Source: Anaerolineae bacterium
GTDB lineage: Bacteria; Chloroflexota; Anaerolineae; 4572-78
Direction: 5' to 3'
Length of the DNA: 7,599 bases
NCBI GenBank assembly: GCA_027022125.1
Contig: JALVZI010000451.1
Span: forward strand, 1 to 7,599
Below the pieces are notes generated by a model that searched no databases, was not told the origin of the DNA, and saw only the letters and a program-made list of their open reading frames with translations. This document shows positions 1 through 5,377 of this stretch, piece by piece (positions within the stretch are counted from its first letter, which is position 1; each line of letters starts with the position of its first letter). Made by a program: the position numbers and the translations under genes.

Positions 1-1474
1 TGCCGCCGTCAATAATGATGAGATTGGGCAGCATACCCCACGACGCGGCGGCATCGTTTTTGCCGGGCGTGTCGGGCTGCAACTTGCCCGCTTGCGCGTC
101 GCGCATGCGCCGGAAGCGGCGGCGCAGCACTTCCGCCATCGATGCGAAATCGTCCGGTTTGCCCGTCACCGTTTTAATTTTGAACCGCCGGTAATCGCTT
201 TTGCGCGGCACGCCTTTGGCAAAAACTACCATGCTGGCGACGGTGTGCGCGCCCTGCAGCGTGCTGATGTCGTAACATTCGATGCGCACCGGTTCCTGCG
301 GCAGGTGCAACCGCTCGCGCAGTTCCGACAGGGCTTCGGTGTGTTTGCTCTGATCCATTTCCCACTGCGCTTTCAAATGAGCCAGTGTTTCGGCGGCGTT
401 TTCTGCCGCCATCTGCACCAGCGCCTTTTTTTGCCCGCGCCGCGGCACGTTCAATTTTACCTGCGCGCCGCGTTTACTTTTCAGCCAATCGCGGATAATC
501 ATCAGTTCATCAATTTCGCGGGGCAGCAAAATTTGTCCCGGAATATCCTGCACTTGGTCGTAAAACTGTTTCAAAAACGATGTGACCAACTCCATGTCGT
601 GGGTATCGTCTGCGCCATCCAGCAGAAAATACTCGCGCCCCATCAATTTTCCGCCGCGAATGAAAAATACCTGCACGCAGGCGTTGCCGTCATCCCGCGC
701 GAAGGCTATCACATCCTCATCCACCATATCAGGACTGACTACTTTTTGTTTTTCGGCAATTTGGTGGATAGCCTGAATTTGGTCGCGCAGGGCGGCGGCG
801 CGCTCAAAATCTAGCGATTCGGCGGCGGCGGTCATCTCGGCGGTCAGTTTTTTGACGACCGGTTCGGTGTGCCCGCCCAGAAAATCGCACAACTCATCAA
901 TCATTTGGCGGTATTCGGTTTGGTTCACCGCGCCGATGCACGGTGCGGCGCAGCGCCCGATGTGGTAATAGAGGCAGGCGCGCTCGTCGTTGCCGTCAAT
1001 TTTGCGGGTGCAGGTCAAATACGGGTAAATCTTCCGCACCAAATCGAGCGTGCGATATGCTGCCCACGCGGCGGTGTATGGTCCAAAATAGCGCGCGCCA
1101 TCGTTTTGCAGGCGGCGGGTGGTGGTCACACGCGGAAACGGGTCTTGCCAGTGAACTTTGATGTACGGATAGCGTTTGTCGTCTTTCAGGCGGATATTGT
1201 ATTTTGGCTGGTGCTTTTTGATGAGCGTATTTTCCAGCAGCAGGGCTTCCAACTCTGACCCGGCGATGATGAACTCAATATCGGCGATGTCTCGCACCAG
1301 ATGGCGGGTTTTGGGGCTGTGCTGTGCCGAATCGTGAAAATACGAGCGCACGCGGTTGCGCAAATTTTTCGCTTTGCCGATGTAAATTATTTTGCCCTGC
1401 GCGTTTTTATACAGGTACACGCCCGGTTTGCCGGGCAGGTTATTCAGTTTTTCTTGAAGGTCTGGTCGTTGCAT
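1..1474 (-). CDS. uvrC: UvrABC excinuclease subunit C, 3' end beyond window
   Basis: UvrC makes both incisions flanking a DNA lesion after UvrA/UvrB damage recognition in cytoplasmic nucleotide excision repair. I translated the minus strand codon by codon: 491 codons are open with no frameshift. The N-terminal GIY-YIG nuclease has GVY at 18-20, YIG at 31-33, Arg39 and Glu76. Four cysteines, C155, C167, C175 and C179, have the spacing (12, 8, 4) that I recall for the E. coli UvrC Fe-S ligands. A UVR motif for UvrB contact lies near 205-240. The RNase H-like domain begins with Asp402 (ECYDIS) and Asp489 (IIIDGG). About 20 extra residues separate these two Asp compared with E. coli. The catalytic His and the helix-hairpin-helix C-terminus are outside the window. 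The start at 1474 gives a normal N-terminus (PGKPGVYLY). No Shine-Dalgarno sequence precedes it, and its upstream region is a heptamer repeat array. Confidence 0.97.
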   Translation of the reverse strand, partial: MQRPDLQEKLNNLPGKPGVYLYKNAQGKIIYIGKAKNLRNRVRSYFHDSAQHSPKTRHLVRDIADIEFIIAGSELEALLLENTLIKKHQPKYNIRLKDDKRYPYIKVHWQDPFPRVTTTRRLQNDGARYFGPYTAAWAAYRTLDLVRKIYPYLTCTRKIDGNDERACLYYHIGRCAAPCIGAVNQTEYRQMIDELCDFLGGHTEPVVKKLTAEMTAAAESLDFERAAALRDQIQAIHQIAEKQKVVSPDMVDEDVIAFARDDGNACVQVFFIRGGKLMGREYFLLDGADDTHDMELVTSFLKQFYDQVQDIPGQILLPREIDELMIIRDWLKSKRGAQVKLNVPRRGQKKALVQMAAENAAETLAHLKAQWEMDQSKHTEALSELRERLHLPQEPVRIECYDISTLQGAHTVASMVVFAKGVPRKSDYRRFKIKTVTGKPDDFASMAEVLRRRFRRMRDAQAGKLQPDTPGKNDAAASWGMLPNLIIIDGG

Positions 1475-1489
1475 GGTGGTTCAGGGGTG

Positions 1490-1587
1490 GTTCAAAGTTA
1501 GTTGTTCAAAGTTCAAGGTTGCAGGGTTGCAGGTTTCACGCATCACGCATCACGTTTCACGCAATACGAAATACGCAATACGGTTCA
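1490..1587 (+). repeat. Heptamer tandem array A, 14 degenerate units
   Basis: Fourteen consecutive 7-nt units stay in one register. The series begins with GTTCAAA-type words (GTTCAAA, GTTCAAG, GTTGCAG), passes through GGTTGCA and GGTTTCA, and ends with CGNNNNA words (CGCATCA twice, CGTTTCA, CGCAATA twice, CGAAATA, CGGTTCA). Neighbouring units resemble each other more than distant ones, as expected from stepwise slippage. The array fills the spacer between the divergent uvrC and sortase genes and starts 15 nt upstream of the uvrC ATG. It resembles in style the heptanucleotide STRR repeats of cyanobacteria. Whether it has any function is unknown. Confidence 0.85.
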
Positions 1588-1614
1588 ATCATTCGGCAAA
1601 TTTCTATCCCTATT
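1578..1614 (+). repeat. 37-bp flank shared with array B
   Basis: This stretch directly continues array A and matches the reverse complement of 5238-5274 at about 29 of 37 positions, without gaps. Both begin ATACG, keep TTCAA and ATTC, and end CTATT. Array plus flank is therefore a composite element present twice in inverted orientation in this window, and each copy points toward a promoter. Confidence 0.75.
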
Positions 1615-1627
1615 CCTATCTCTATCC
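1604..1627 (+). repeat. Short hexamer tract (CTATYC)4-like
   Basis: Four contiguous hexamers, CTATCC, CTATTC, CTATCT and CTATCC, lie between the heptamer element and the sortase promoter -35 box. The tract is pyrimidine-rich on the plus strand. It overlaps the end of the 37-bp shared flank. Confidence 0.7.
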
Positions 1628-1633
1628 ATTGAT

Positions 1634-1661
1634 TTGAAATGAATGCTGATATGAGTATAAT
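1634..1661 (+). promoter_or_regulatory. Sigma-70-type promoter of the sortase gene
   Basis: TTGAAA (1634-1639), a 16-nt spacer and a perfect TATAAT (1656-1661). Initiation about 7 nt downstream would fall at or next to the A of the ATG at 1669, which predicts a leaderless transcript. This also argues against the in-frame upstream ATGs at 1639 and 1651, since 1639 lies in the -35 box and 1651 in the spacer. Confidence 0.72.
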
Positions 1662-1668
1662 TTGCCGG

Positions 1669-2433
1669 ATGAAAAATATCAAAATCAGTGATACCATTCA
1701 AACAGCCGTTCTGTTTTTGGTGATGGGCGTGCTGGCGGCGTGCGGGCAGTCTGCCGCGGCGAATCCGGCAGCAACCGCCGAAAATCGTGTGCCGGTGACA
1801 TTCGTTTCGCCGACTGTGCCCCCCGTTACCGCGACGCCATTCCCCACCGATACCCCGTTGCCCACCGCCACGCCGTTTCCCACGCCGACCGCCACCGCCA
1901 TCCAACCATCGCCCACCATCGCGCCACCGGTTCCCACCGCTACCGTCACCCCCACACCCGTACCTTCTCCCCGCCCGATGCTGACCGGCGGTGAACCGGC
2001 ATTTCCCGCCACCCGATTGGTCATCCCCACACTGGAAATTGACGCGCCGGTGGAAATTGCGCCCATTCGCGCGGGTATTTGGGATGTGAGCGGGCTTGAG
2101 CAGGCAGTGGGGCATTTGCAGGGAACTGCCAGCCCCGGCGAGACGGGGAATGTGGTGCTGGCTGGGCACATCACTCTGTCGCCGGATGGGCGCGCAGGTC
2201 CGTTCTATCGGTTGGGCGGGTTGAAACCGGGCGACCGGGTGGAAGTCTATCGCGGTGAAGAGCGGTTTGTGTATGAAATTGACGGGGCGACGGTGGTATC
2301 ACCTTCCGATGTGCAGGTGGCATATCCCACCCGCTCGCCGCGATTAACGCTGATAACCTGCCAATCGTATGATAAAACGCTGGCAGAATATACTGAACGG
2401 CTGGTGGTGTTCGGGCATTTGGTGTCTCCATAG
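1669..2433 (+). CDS. Sortase-family transpeptidase, predicted lipoprotein
   Basis: Sortases cut a sorting signal on secreted proteins and join them to cell-surface amines or pilin subunits. The protein has 254 residues from this start. Residues 1-25 form a lipoprotein-type signal: lysines near the N-terminus, a hydrophobic core, and lipobox LAAC with the lipidated cysteine at C25. Residues about 44-103 are a Pro/Thr-rich low-complexity linker, probably spanning the envelope. The catalytic domain covers about 112-254, with His167 (LAGH), Cys231 (TLITC) and Arg244 (ERLVVFGH) as the sortase triad. Class is uncertain; a small D/E/F-like enzyme is plausible. Start 1669 is chosen because the perfect -10 box ends 7 nt before it, and no Shine-Dalgarno sequence is visible. 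No substrate gene lies in the window. No clear terminator follows it. Confidence 0.9.
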   Translation: MKNIKISDTIQTAVLFLVMGVLAACGQSAAANPAATAENRVPVTFVSPTVPPVTATPFPTDTPLPTATPFPTPTATAIQPSPTIAPPVPTATVTPTPVPSPRPMLTGGEPAFPATRLVIPTLEIDAPVEIAPIRAGIWDVSGLEQAVGHLQGTASPGETGNVVLAGHITLSPDGRAGPFYRLGGLKPGDRVEVYRGEERFVYEIDGATVVSPSDVQVAYPTRSPRLTLITCQSYDKTLAEYTERLVVFGHLVSP

Positions 2434-2461
2434 GCGGTGCTCCGAAAAAAATGAAAGTTGC

Positions 2462-2490
2462 TTGATTCTCCGCGAATATTGAGGTACAAT
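2462..2490 (+). promoter_or_regulatory. Sigma-70-type promoter of spoVS
   Basis: TTGATT (2462-2467), a 17-nt spacer and TACAAT (2485-2490). An overlapping TATAAT at 2492-2497 could serve instead but lacks a -35 at normal distance. Transcription would start near 2497, giving a leader of about 84 nt before the spoVS ATG. The promoter lies in the 147-bp gap after the sortase, so spoVS can be expressed on its own. Confidence 0.65.
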
Positions 2491-2580
2491 GTATAATAAT
2501 TTATCTCAATTGCCCGAACCAACTTAACAGTGCAGCATCACAAAAACATAATGCACACATTTTTGTAGGAGGCACCATTC

Positions 2581-2841
2581 ATGGATGTAATAAAAGTTTC
2601 TGCTAAATCACGCTCGACATCTGTAGCTGGGGCAATTGCAGGCGTCATTCGAGAAAGCGGGCGCGCCGAGATTCAAGCAATCGGCGCCGGCGCGGTGAAT
2701 CAGGCTATCAAAGCAACAGCCATCGCACGCGGATACCTTACGCTTGATGGCATTGATGTCATTTGTATTCCTTCGTTTACCGAAGTGGAAATTGATGGTC
2801 AGGAACGAACCGCACTGCGCTTTGTAATTGAGCCGCGTTAG
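2581..2841 (+). CDS. spoVS: Stage V sporulation protein S (SpoVS family)
   Basis: This 86-residue protein fits the SpoVS family over its whole length. Recognisable blocks are IKVSAKSRSTSVAGAIAG near the N-terminus, QAIGAGAVNQAIKATAIARG in the middle, and the C-terminal stretch around 62-86 containing EVEIDGQERTA and ending VIEPR. SpoVS proteins are small Alba-like proteins thought to bind nucleic acid. In Bacillus subtilis SpoVS affects septation and spore coat or core development, but homologues occur widely in non-sporulating Chloroflexota and Deinococcus-Thermus, where the role is poorly defined. A strong Shine-Dalgarno AGGAGG (2567-2572) sits 8 nt before the ATG, unlike the weak or absent sites of most neighbours, which suggests efficient translation. 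The gene is convergent with ricT. Confidence 0.95.
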   Translation: MDVIKVSAKSRSTSVAGAIAGVIRESGRAEIQAIGAGAVNQAIKATAIARGYLTLDGIDVICIPSFTEVEIDGQERTALRFVIEPR

Positions 2842-2844
2842 CAG

Positions 2845-2874
2845 TAAAAAAGCAACCGAAAACTGACGGTTGCT
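2845..2874 (-). terminator. Rho-independent terminator, minus strand
   Basis: Arms AGCAACCG (2851-2858) and CGGTTGCT (2867-2874) form a perfect 8-bp stem with an 8-nt loop. On the minus strand the stem is followed directly by a run of Ts, the classic intrinsic terminator form, so it should end holB-ricT transcription about 140 nt past ricT. On the plus strand the stem begins 9 nt after the spoVS stop but is followed by CCAAAAATT, with no U run, so it would be weak for spoVS. Confidence 0.85.
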
Positions 2875-2934
2875 CCAAAAATTGCATATTTTGGTGGGTT
2901 TTTGCCGTTGCCGGCAGAGTGGTGATGCATAGAC

Positions 2935-2965
2935 CGCGAAAATTTTTGGCAAAGGAATTTTCGCG
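2935..2965. other. Perfect 10-bp hairpin in the ricT 3' region
   Basis: CGCGAAAATT (2935-2944) and AATTTTCGCG (2956-2965) are perfect inverted repeats around an 11-nt loop. They lie between the ricT stop and its terminator. Neither strand shows a T run immediately after the stem, so this is not a standard terminator. It could protect the mRNA 3' end or be a protein-binding palindrome. Confidence 0.6.
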
Positions 2966-3011
2966 TGCAATGTTTTGCGATAAAAGTTGGCAGCGGTATT
3001 TTTTTGCGAAT

Positions 3012-3995
3012 CTAACTTTTCGGTTTGCGAGATTTCGGCTTGCGCCGCCGACGCTTTTTGCGCCGTTTCGATGCCGGTTTCGGTTGTGCCGGTGGTTCGA
3101 CGGCGCTTGCCACGCTTGCGGATTCTTTTATCGCCGGAGCGGGCTCCGCTACTGTGGATTCGACGGGTTTGGGCGGCGCGGGTTTCTGCCCCGGCAGCAA
3201 CAATTCTTCCACCGGCAATTCAAGGCGAGTTCCCCCTTCAAACATCACAATTGCGTGTTCTTTCAGGATGTTCAGTCCTTTGATGATGCCTCTACCGTGT
3301 TCCGGGTGTGTCACGTGCGTGCCCACTTTCGGCAACCGTTTGCGAATTTCTTTGTAAAGGTCATCTTCATACGCCAGACAGCAGAGCAACCGCCCGCATG
3401 CGCCCGAAATTTCGGTGGGGGCAAGCGGTAGTTGCTGGTTTTTCGCCATACGGATGGAAACGGGATGAAATTCGGTGAGCCAACTGGAACAGCACAATTG
3501 CCGCCCGCAGCGACCGTACCCGTCGATAATTTTGGCTTCATCCCGCGCGCCGATTTGCCGCATTTCAACCCGCGTGCGGAACGAGCGCACCAGCGCCCGC
3601 ACCAATTCCCGAAAGTCCACACGCTGTTCGGCAGTGAACAGAAACAGCAGTTTTGAGCCGTCGAAAGAATATTCGGCGCGGATGACTTTCATCGGCAGAT
3701 GCAGTTCCGCCACTTTTTGGCGGCACTTTTCCAACGCTTCGGCTTCGCGGGCGCGGTATTTTTCCAAACTCATCAAATCGAGCGGGGTTGCCTTCCGCAA
3801 AATCGGCTTCAGGTCGCCTTTGGTTTCGCTGGCGGAAATCTCTTTCGCTTCCATCGAAATCCACCCCAACTCTTTCCCGCGGCTGGTTTGCACGATGACG
3901 GGATCTTTCAGTTTGGGCGGTTCCTCATCCGCAGGCGGCAGGAAAAAATAGGTTTTGGTGACAGGTTTAAATCGTACTCCAACAACAGTCGGCAT
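3012..3995 (-). CDS. ricT: PSP1-family protein, RicT (YaaT) homologue
   Basis: In B. subtilis RicT joins RicA and RicF in a complex that binds two [4Fe-4S] clusters and adjusts RNase Y-dependent mRNA maturation, sporulation and biofilm control. The protein here has 327 residues. The PSP1 core occupies roughly residues 1-215, with the signature GYGRCGRQLCCSSWL (C163, C168, C169) and GACGRLLCCLAYE (C200, C205, C206); these cysteines are candidate cluster ligands. Residues about 222-268 look like a small beta-rich extension (VGTHVTHPEHGRG). Residues 271-309 are a Pro/Ala-rich linker and 310-327 a very basic Lys/Arg tail, suited to RNA or nucleoid contact. Start 3995 is preferred over 4016 because AGGA (4006-4009) precedes it by 10 nt and MPTVVGVRF is a typical N-terminus. 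It lies downstream of holB, as in Firmicutes. RicA and RicF are not in the window. Confidence 0.93.
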   Translation of the reverse strand: MPTVVGVRFKPVTKTYFFLPPADEEPPKLKDPVIVQTSRGKELGWISMEAKEISASETKGDLKPILRKATPLDLMSLEKYRAREAEALEKCRQKVAELHLPMKVIRAEYSFDGSKLLFLFTAEQRVDFRELVRALVRSFRTRVEMRQIGARDEAKIIDGYGRCGRQLCCSSWLTEFHPVSIRMAKNQQLPLAPTEISGACGRLLCCLAYEDDLYKEIRKRLPKVGTHVTHPEHGRGIIKGLNILKEHAIVMFEGGTRLELPVEELLLPGQKPAPPKPVESTVAEPAPAIKESASVASAVEPPAQPKPASKRRKKRRRRKPKSRKPKS

Positions 3996-4030
3996 ATATA
4001 AACATTCCTTTGTCATTATTCAGGGGGAGG

Positions 4031-4145
4031 GGAAAAACGCCCTTCGATACGCGGTTCGCCCTGCGAACCGCTACTCAGGATGCGTTTTTCCCTGCCGATT
4101 TCATCCTGAGTAGCCCGCAGGGTGTATCGAAGGGTGAAATCGGCA
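4031..4145. repeat. Paired nested palindromic repeats between holB and ricT
   Basis: Two opposite copies of one short repeat lie side by side. Copy 1 has CCCTTCGATAC (4040-4050) and CTACTCAGGATG (4071-4082); copy 2 has the exact complements CATCCTGAGTAG (4102-4113) and GTATCGAAGGG (4124-4134). Copy 1 is enclosed by perfect arms GGAAAAACGC (4031-4040) and GCGTTTTTCC (4082-4091). Copy 2 is enclosed by unrelated perfect arms TGCCGATTTCA (4093-4103) and TGAAATCGGCA (4135-4145). Inside copy 1 a further perfect 9-bp stem (4051-4059 with 4063-4071) surrounds a CCT loop. The region can fold as two adjacent hairpins or as one large hairpin pairing the copies. I believe related CCTTCGATAC...CTACTCAGG words are dispersed in many bacterial genomes. 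No coding capacity is apparent. Confidence 0.88.
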
Positions 4146-4162
4146 ACCCCTGTACTGTTCTT

Positions 4163-5149
4163 TTATAGATTCAACCGCGGCAGGTTGAGTAACAGTGTTT
4201 CGAAATTCAACCGCCGGTTCACATTAAAATCGAAATTGTGCAGCGTTTTTTTCAACTCAGCGATGACCGCGGCAATTTGCGCCTGCGACAGCCCCTGCGC
4301 AAATTGCCGGATGGTGTCTTCCGTGTCCACATTCACCATCGGTGCGGAAACCCGGTTGTGTGCCAGCAGCACATCGCGCCACCACGACAGCCACAAATCG
4401 AGAATGGCGGCTGGCGGCTGCGAATCTTTCGCCAGTTGCGCGGCATACGCCAGCCGCTCGACATACCCGCCGCGCAGCACGGCAATCATCTCCGCCAGCC
4501 ACTCACTGCGCCGGGCGAGCACATCCGGGTTTTGGTGTGCTTGCACCGCCCAGCCGGGGCGTCCGTGTGCCAACCGGCTGAGGTGCTGCGCCGTGCCCGC
4601 CGGAACATGGTACTGCTGTTGCAGCAATTGCTCAATCACCGCGGGGGCAACGGGGCGTAAATTGATGTTTTGACAGCGCGAAACGATGGTGGGCAGCAAT
4701 TGCTCGGTGGAACGGGCGGTGAGCAGCAAAATAACGTGCGCCGACGGTTCTTCCAGTGTTTTCAGCAGTGCGTTGGCGGCGCCGGTGGTCGCGCGGTCAA
4801 AATTGGCGAGAATCGCCACTTTGTGCGAACTTTCGTGCGGCGTCAGCGACAAATCGTGTTGCAGTGTGCGGATTTCTTCGATTTTCAGGGCGTCATCGTC
4901 ATCGGACAGCAGCACATCGGGGTGGTTGCCGTCCAGAATTTTGCGGCACGCGGCGCACTGCCCGCACGGTTTTTCGGCGGCAGTGCAGTTGAGCGCCATC
5001 GCCACCGTGCGCGCCAGCGTGGTTTTTCCCAGCCGGGGCATACCGGTTATCAGCACCGATTGCGACAGTTTGCCGGTGTCAATAGCGCGCGCCAGCAAAT
5101 CGGTTGCCCACCCGTGCCCGAAAACAAATTTTTCCAGTTGATAGCCCAT
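4163..5149 (-). CDS. holB: DNA polymerase III delta prime subunit (clamp loader)
   Basis: Delta prime is the stator of the clamp loader that places the beta clamp on primed DNA. The protein has 328 residues and the AAA+ layout of the DnaX/HolB family: GHGWA near residue 11, Walker A GMPRLGKT (36-43), a four-cysteine zinc module C55, C62, C65, C68, the ANALLKTLEEPS segment (125-136) and the SRC motif S157-R158-C159 that supplies the arginine finger to the neighbouring subunit. The Walker B region reads ILANFD instead of a DE-type motif, so ATP hydrolysis is unlikely, as is usual for delta prime. About residues 170-328 form the alpha-helical C-terminal part. Start 5149 is chosen because MGYQLEKFVFGHGWA is a family-like N-terminus; an in-frame ATG at 5191 would add 14 residues encoded inside a palindrome. 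No Shine-Dalgarno sequence is visible. ricT follows 167 nt downstream. Confidence 0.94.
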   Translation of the reverse strand: MGYQLEKFVFGHGWATDLLARAIDTGKLSQSVLITGMPRLGKTTLARTVAMALNCTAAEKPCGQCAACRKILDGNHPDVLLSDDDDALKIEEIRTLQHDLSLTPHESSHKVAILANFDRATTGAANALLKTLEEPSAHVILLLTARSTEQLLPTIVSRCQNINLRPVAPAVIEQLLQQQYHVPAGTAQHLSRLAHGRPGWAVQAHQNPDVLARRSEWLAEMIAVLRGGYVERLAYAAQLAKDSQPPAAILDLWLSWWRDVLLAHNRVSAPMVNVDTEDTIRQFAQGLSQAQIAAVIAELKKTLHNFDFNVNRRLNFETLLLNLPRLNL

Positions 5150-5168
5150 CGTTTTATGCCATATATAA

Positions 5169-5194
5169 AATTTGGCGAAAATTCTCGCCAAATT
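5169..5194. promoter_or_regulatory. Perfect palindrome in the holB leader
   Basis: Arms AATTTGGCGA (5169-5178) and TCGCCAAATT (5185-5194) are perfectly complementary over 10 bp with a 6-nt centre. The predicted holB transcription start (about 5191) falls in the right arm. It could be an operator for a dimeric repressor or a 5'-end mRNA hairpin. It is not a good minus-strand terminator, since holB lies directly beyond it. Confidence 0.65.
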
Positions 5195-5197
5195 CTA

Positions 5198-5226
5198 ATT
5201 TTACTCTCGATTATCGCAGTTCACAA
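5198..5226 (-). promoter_or_regulatory. Sigma-70-type promoter of holB
   Basis: On the minus strand TTGTGA (5221-5226) is followed by a 17-nt spacer and TAAAAT (5198-5203). Initiation near 5191 gives a leader of about 42 nt that begins with the palindrome. The shared 37-bp flank of array B ends 11 bp upstream of the -35 box. The promoter probably serves holB-ricT. Confidence 0.6.
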
Positions 5227-5237
5227 ATCGTCAGTTT

Positions 5238-5315
5238 AATAGAGACAGGAATTCGCTGAATCGTTGAATCGTATTGCGTGATGCGTGATGCGTGATGCGT
5301 GATGCGTGAGACGTG
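5238..5315 (-). repeat. Heptamer array B with shared flank
   Basis: Five perfect tandem copies of TGCGTGA on the plus strand (5275-5309; TCACGCA on the minus strand) with degenerate units on both sides (to 5268 and to 5315). Read on the minus strand the array runs into a 37-bp flank (5274 down to 5238) about 78% identical to 1578-1614. The order array, flank, promoter, gene is the same as at array A, but here it points at holB. Confidence 0.82.
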
Positions 5316-5377
5316 CTCCCCTGCTACTGCATCATCTAGTCTTAATTGTCGGGCTATTGTCCACTGACAAAAGGTGT
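5316..5377. other. Intergenic stretch with no recognisable feature
   Basis: Sixty-two bases between array B and the CACAGAGG element. I see no reading frame, RNA gene or strong hairpin here. Together with the neighbouring entries this completes the account of the 527-bp gene-free region 5150-5676. Confidence 0.5.

Noticed and set aside
92..814. Plus-strand reading frame of 240 codons
   Set aside because: It is antisense to uvrC, which shows all family motifs on the minus strand; the plus-strand translation resembles no family.
1585..2174. Minus-strand frames rich in Gly/Val/Arg
   Set aside because: They are the reverse of the Pro/Thr-rich sortase linker; their low complexity is a by-product of that composition.
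2464..2474. The word GATTCTCCGCG shared by the spoVS promoter region and 5494-5503
   Set aside because: The match is about 10-11 nt with no extended similarity on either side, so chance is likely.
4122..4673. Plus-strand frames across holB
   Set aside because: They are antisense to holB, whose Walker A, zinc-cysteine and SRC motifs are clear.
5169..5194. Terminator between the VanW gene and holB
   Set aside because: The minus-strand stem is followed only by a short A/T stretch and then holB itself at about 20 nt; a predicted holB promoter begins at its edge.
5268..5315. Possible CRISPR array or plasmid iterons
   Set aside because: The units are 7 nt with no spacers, and there is no cas or rep gene nearby; they fit a short tandem repeat instead.
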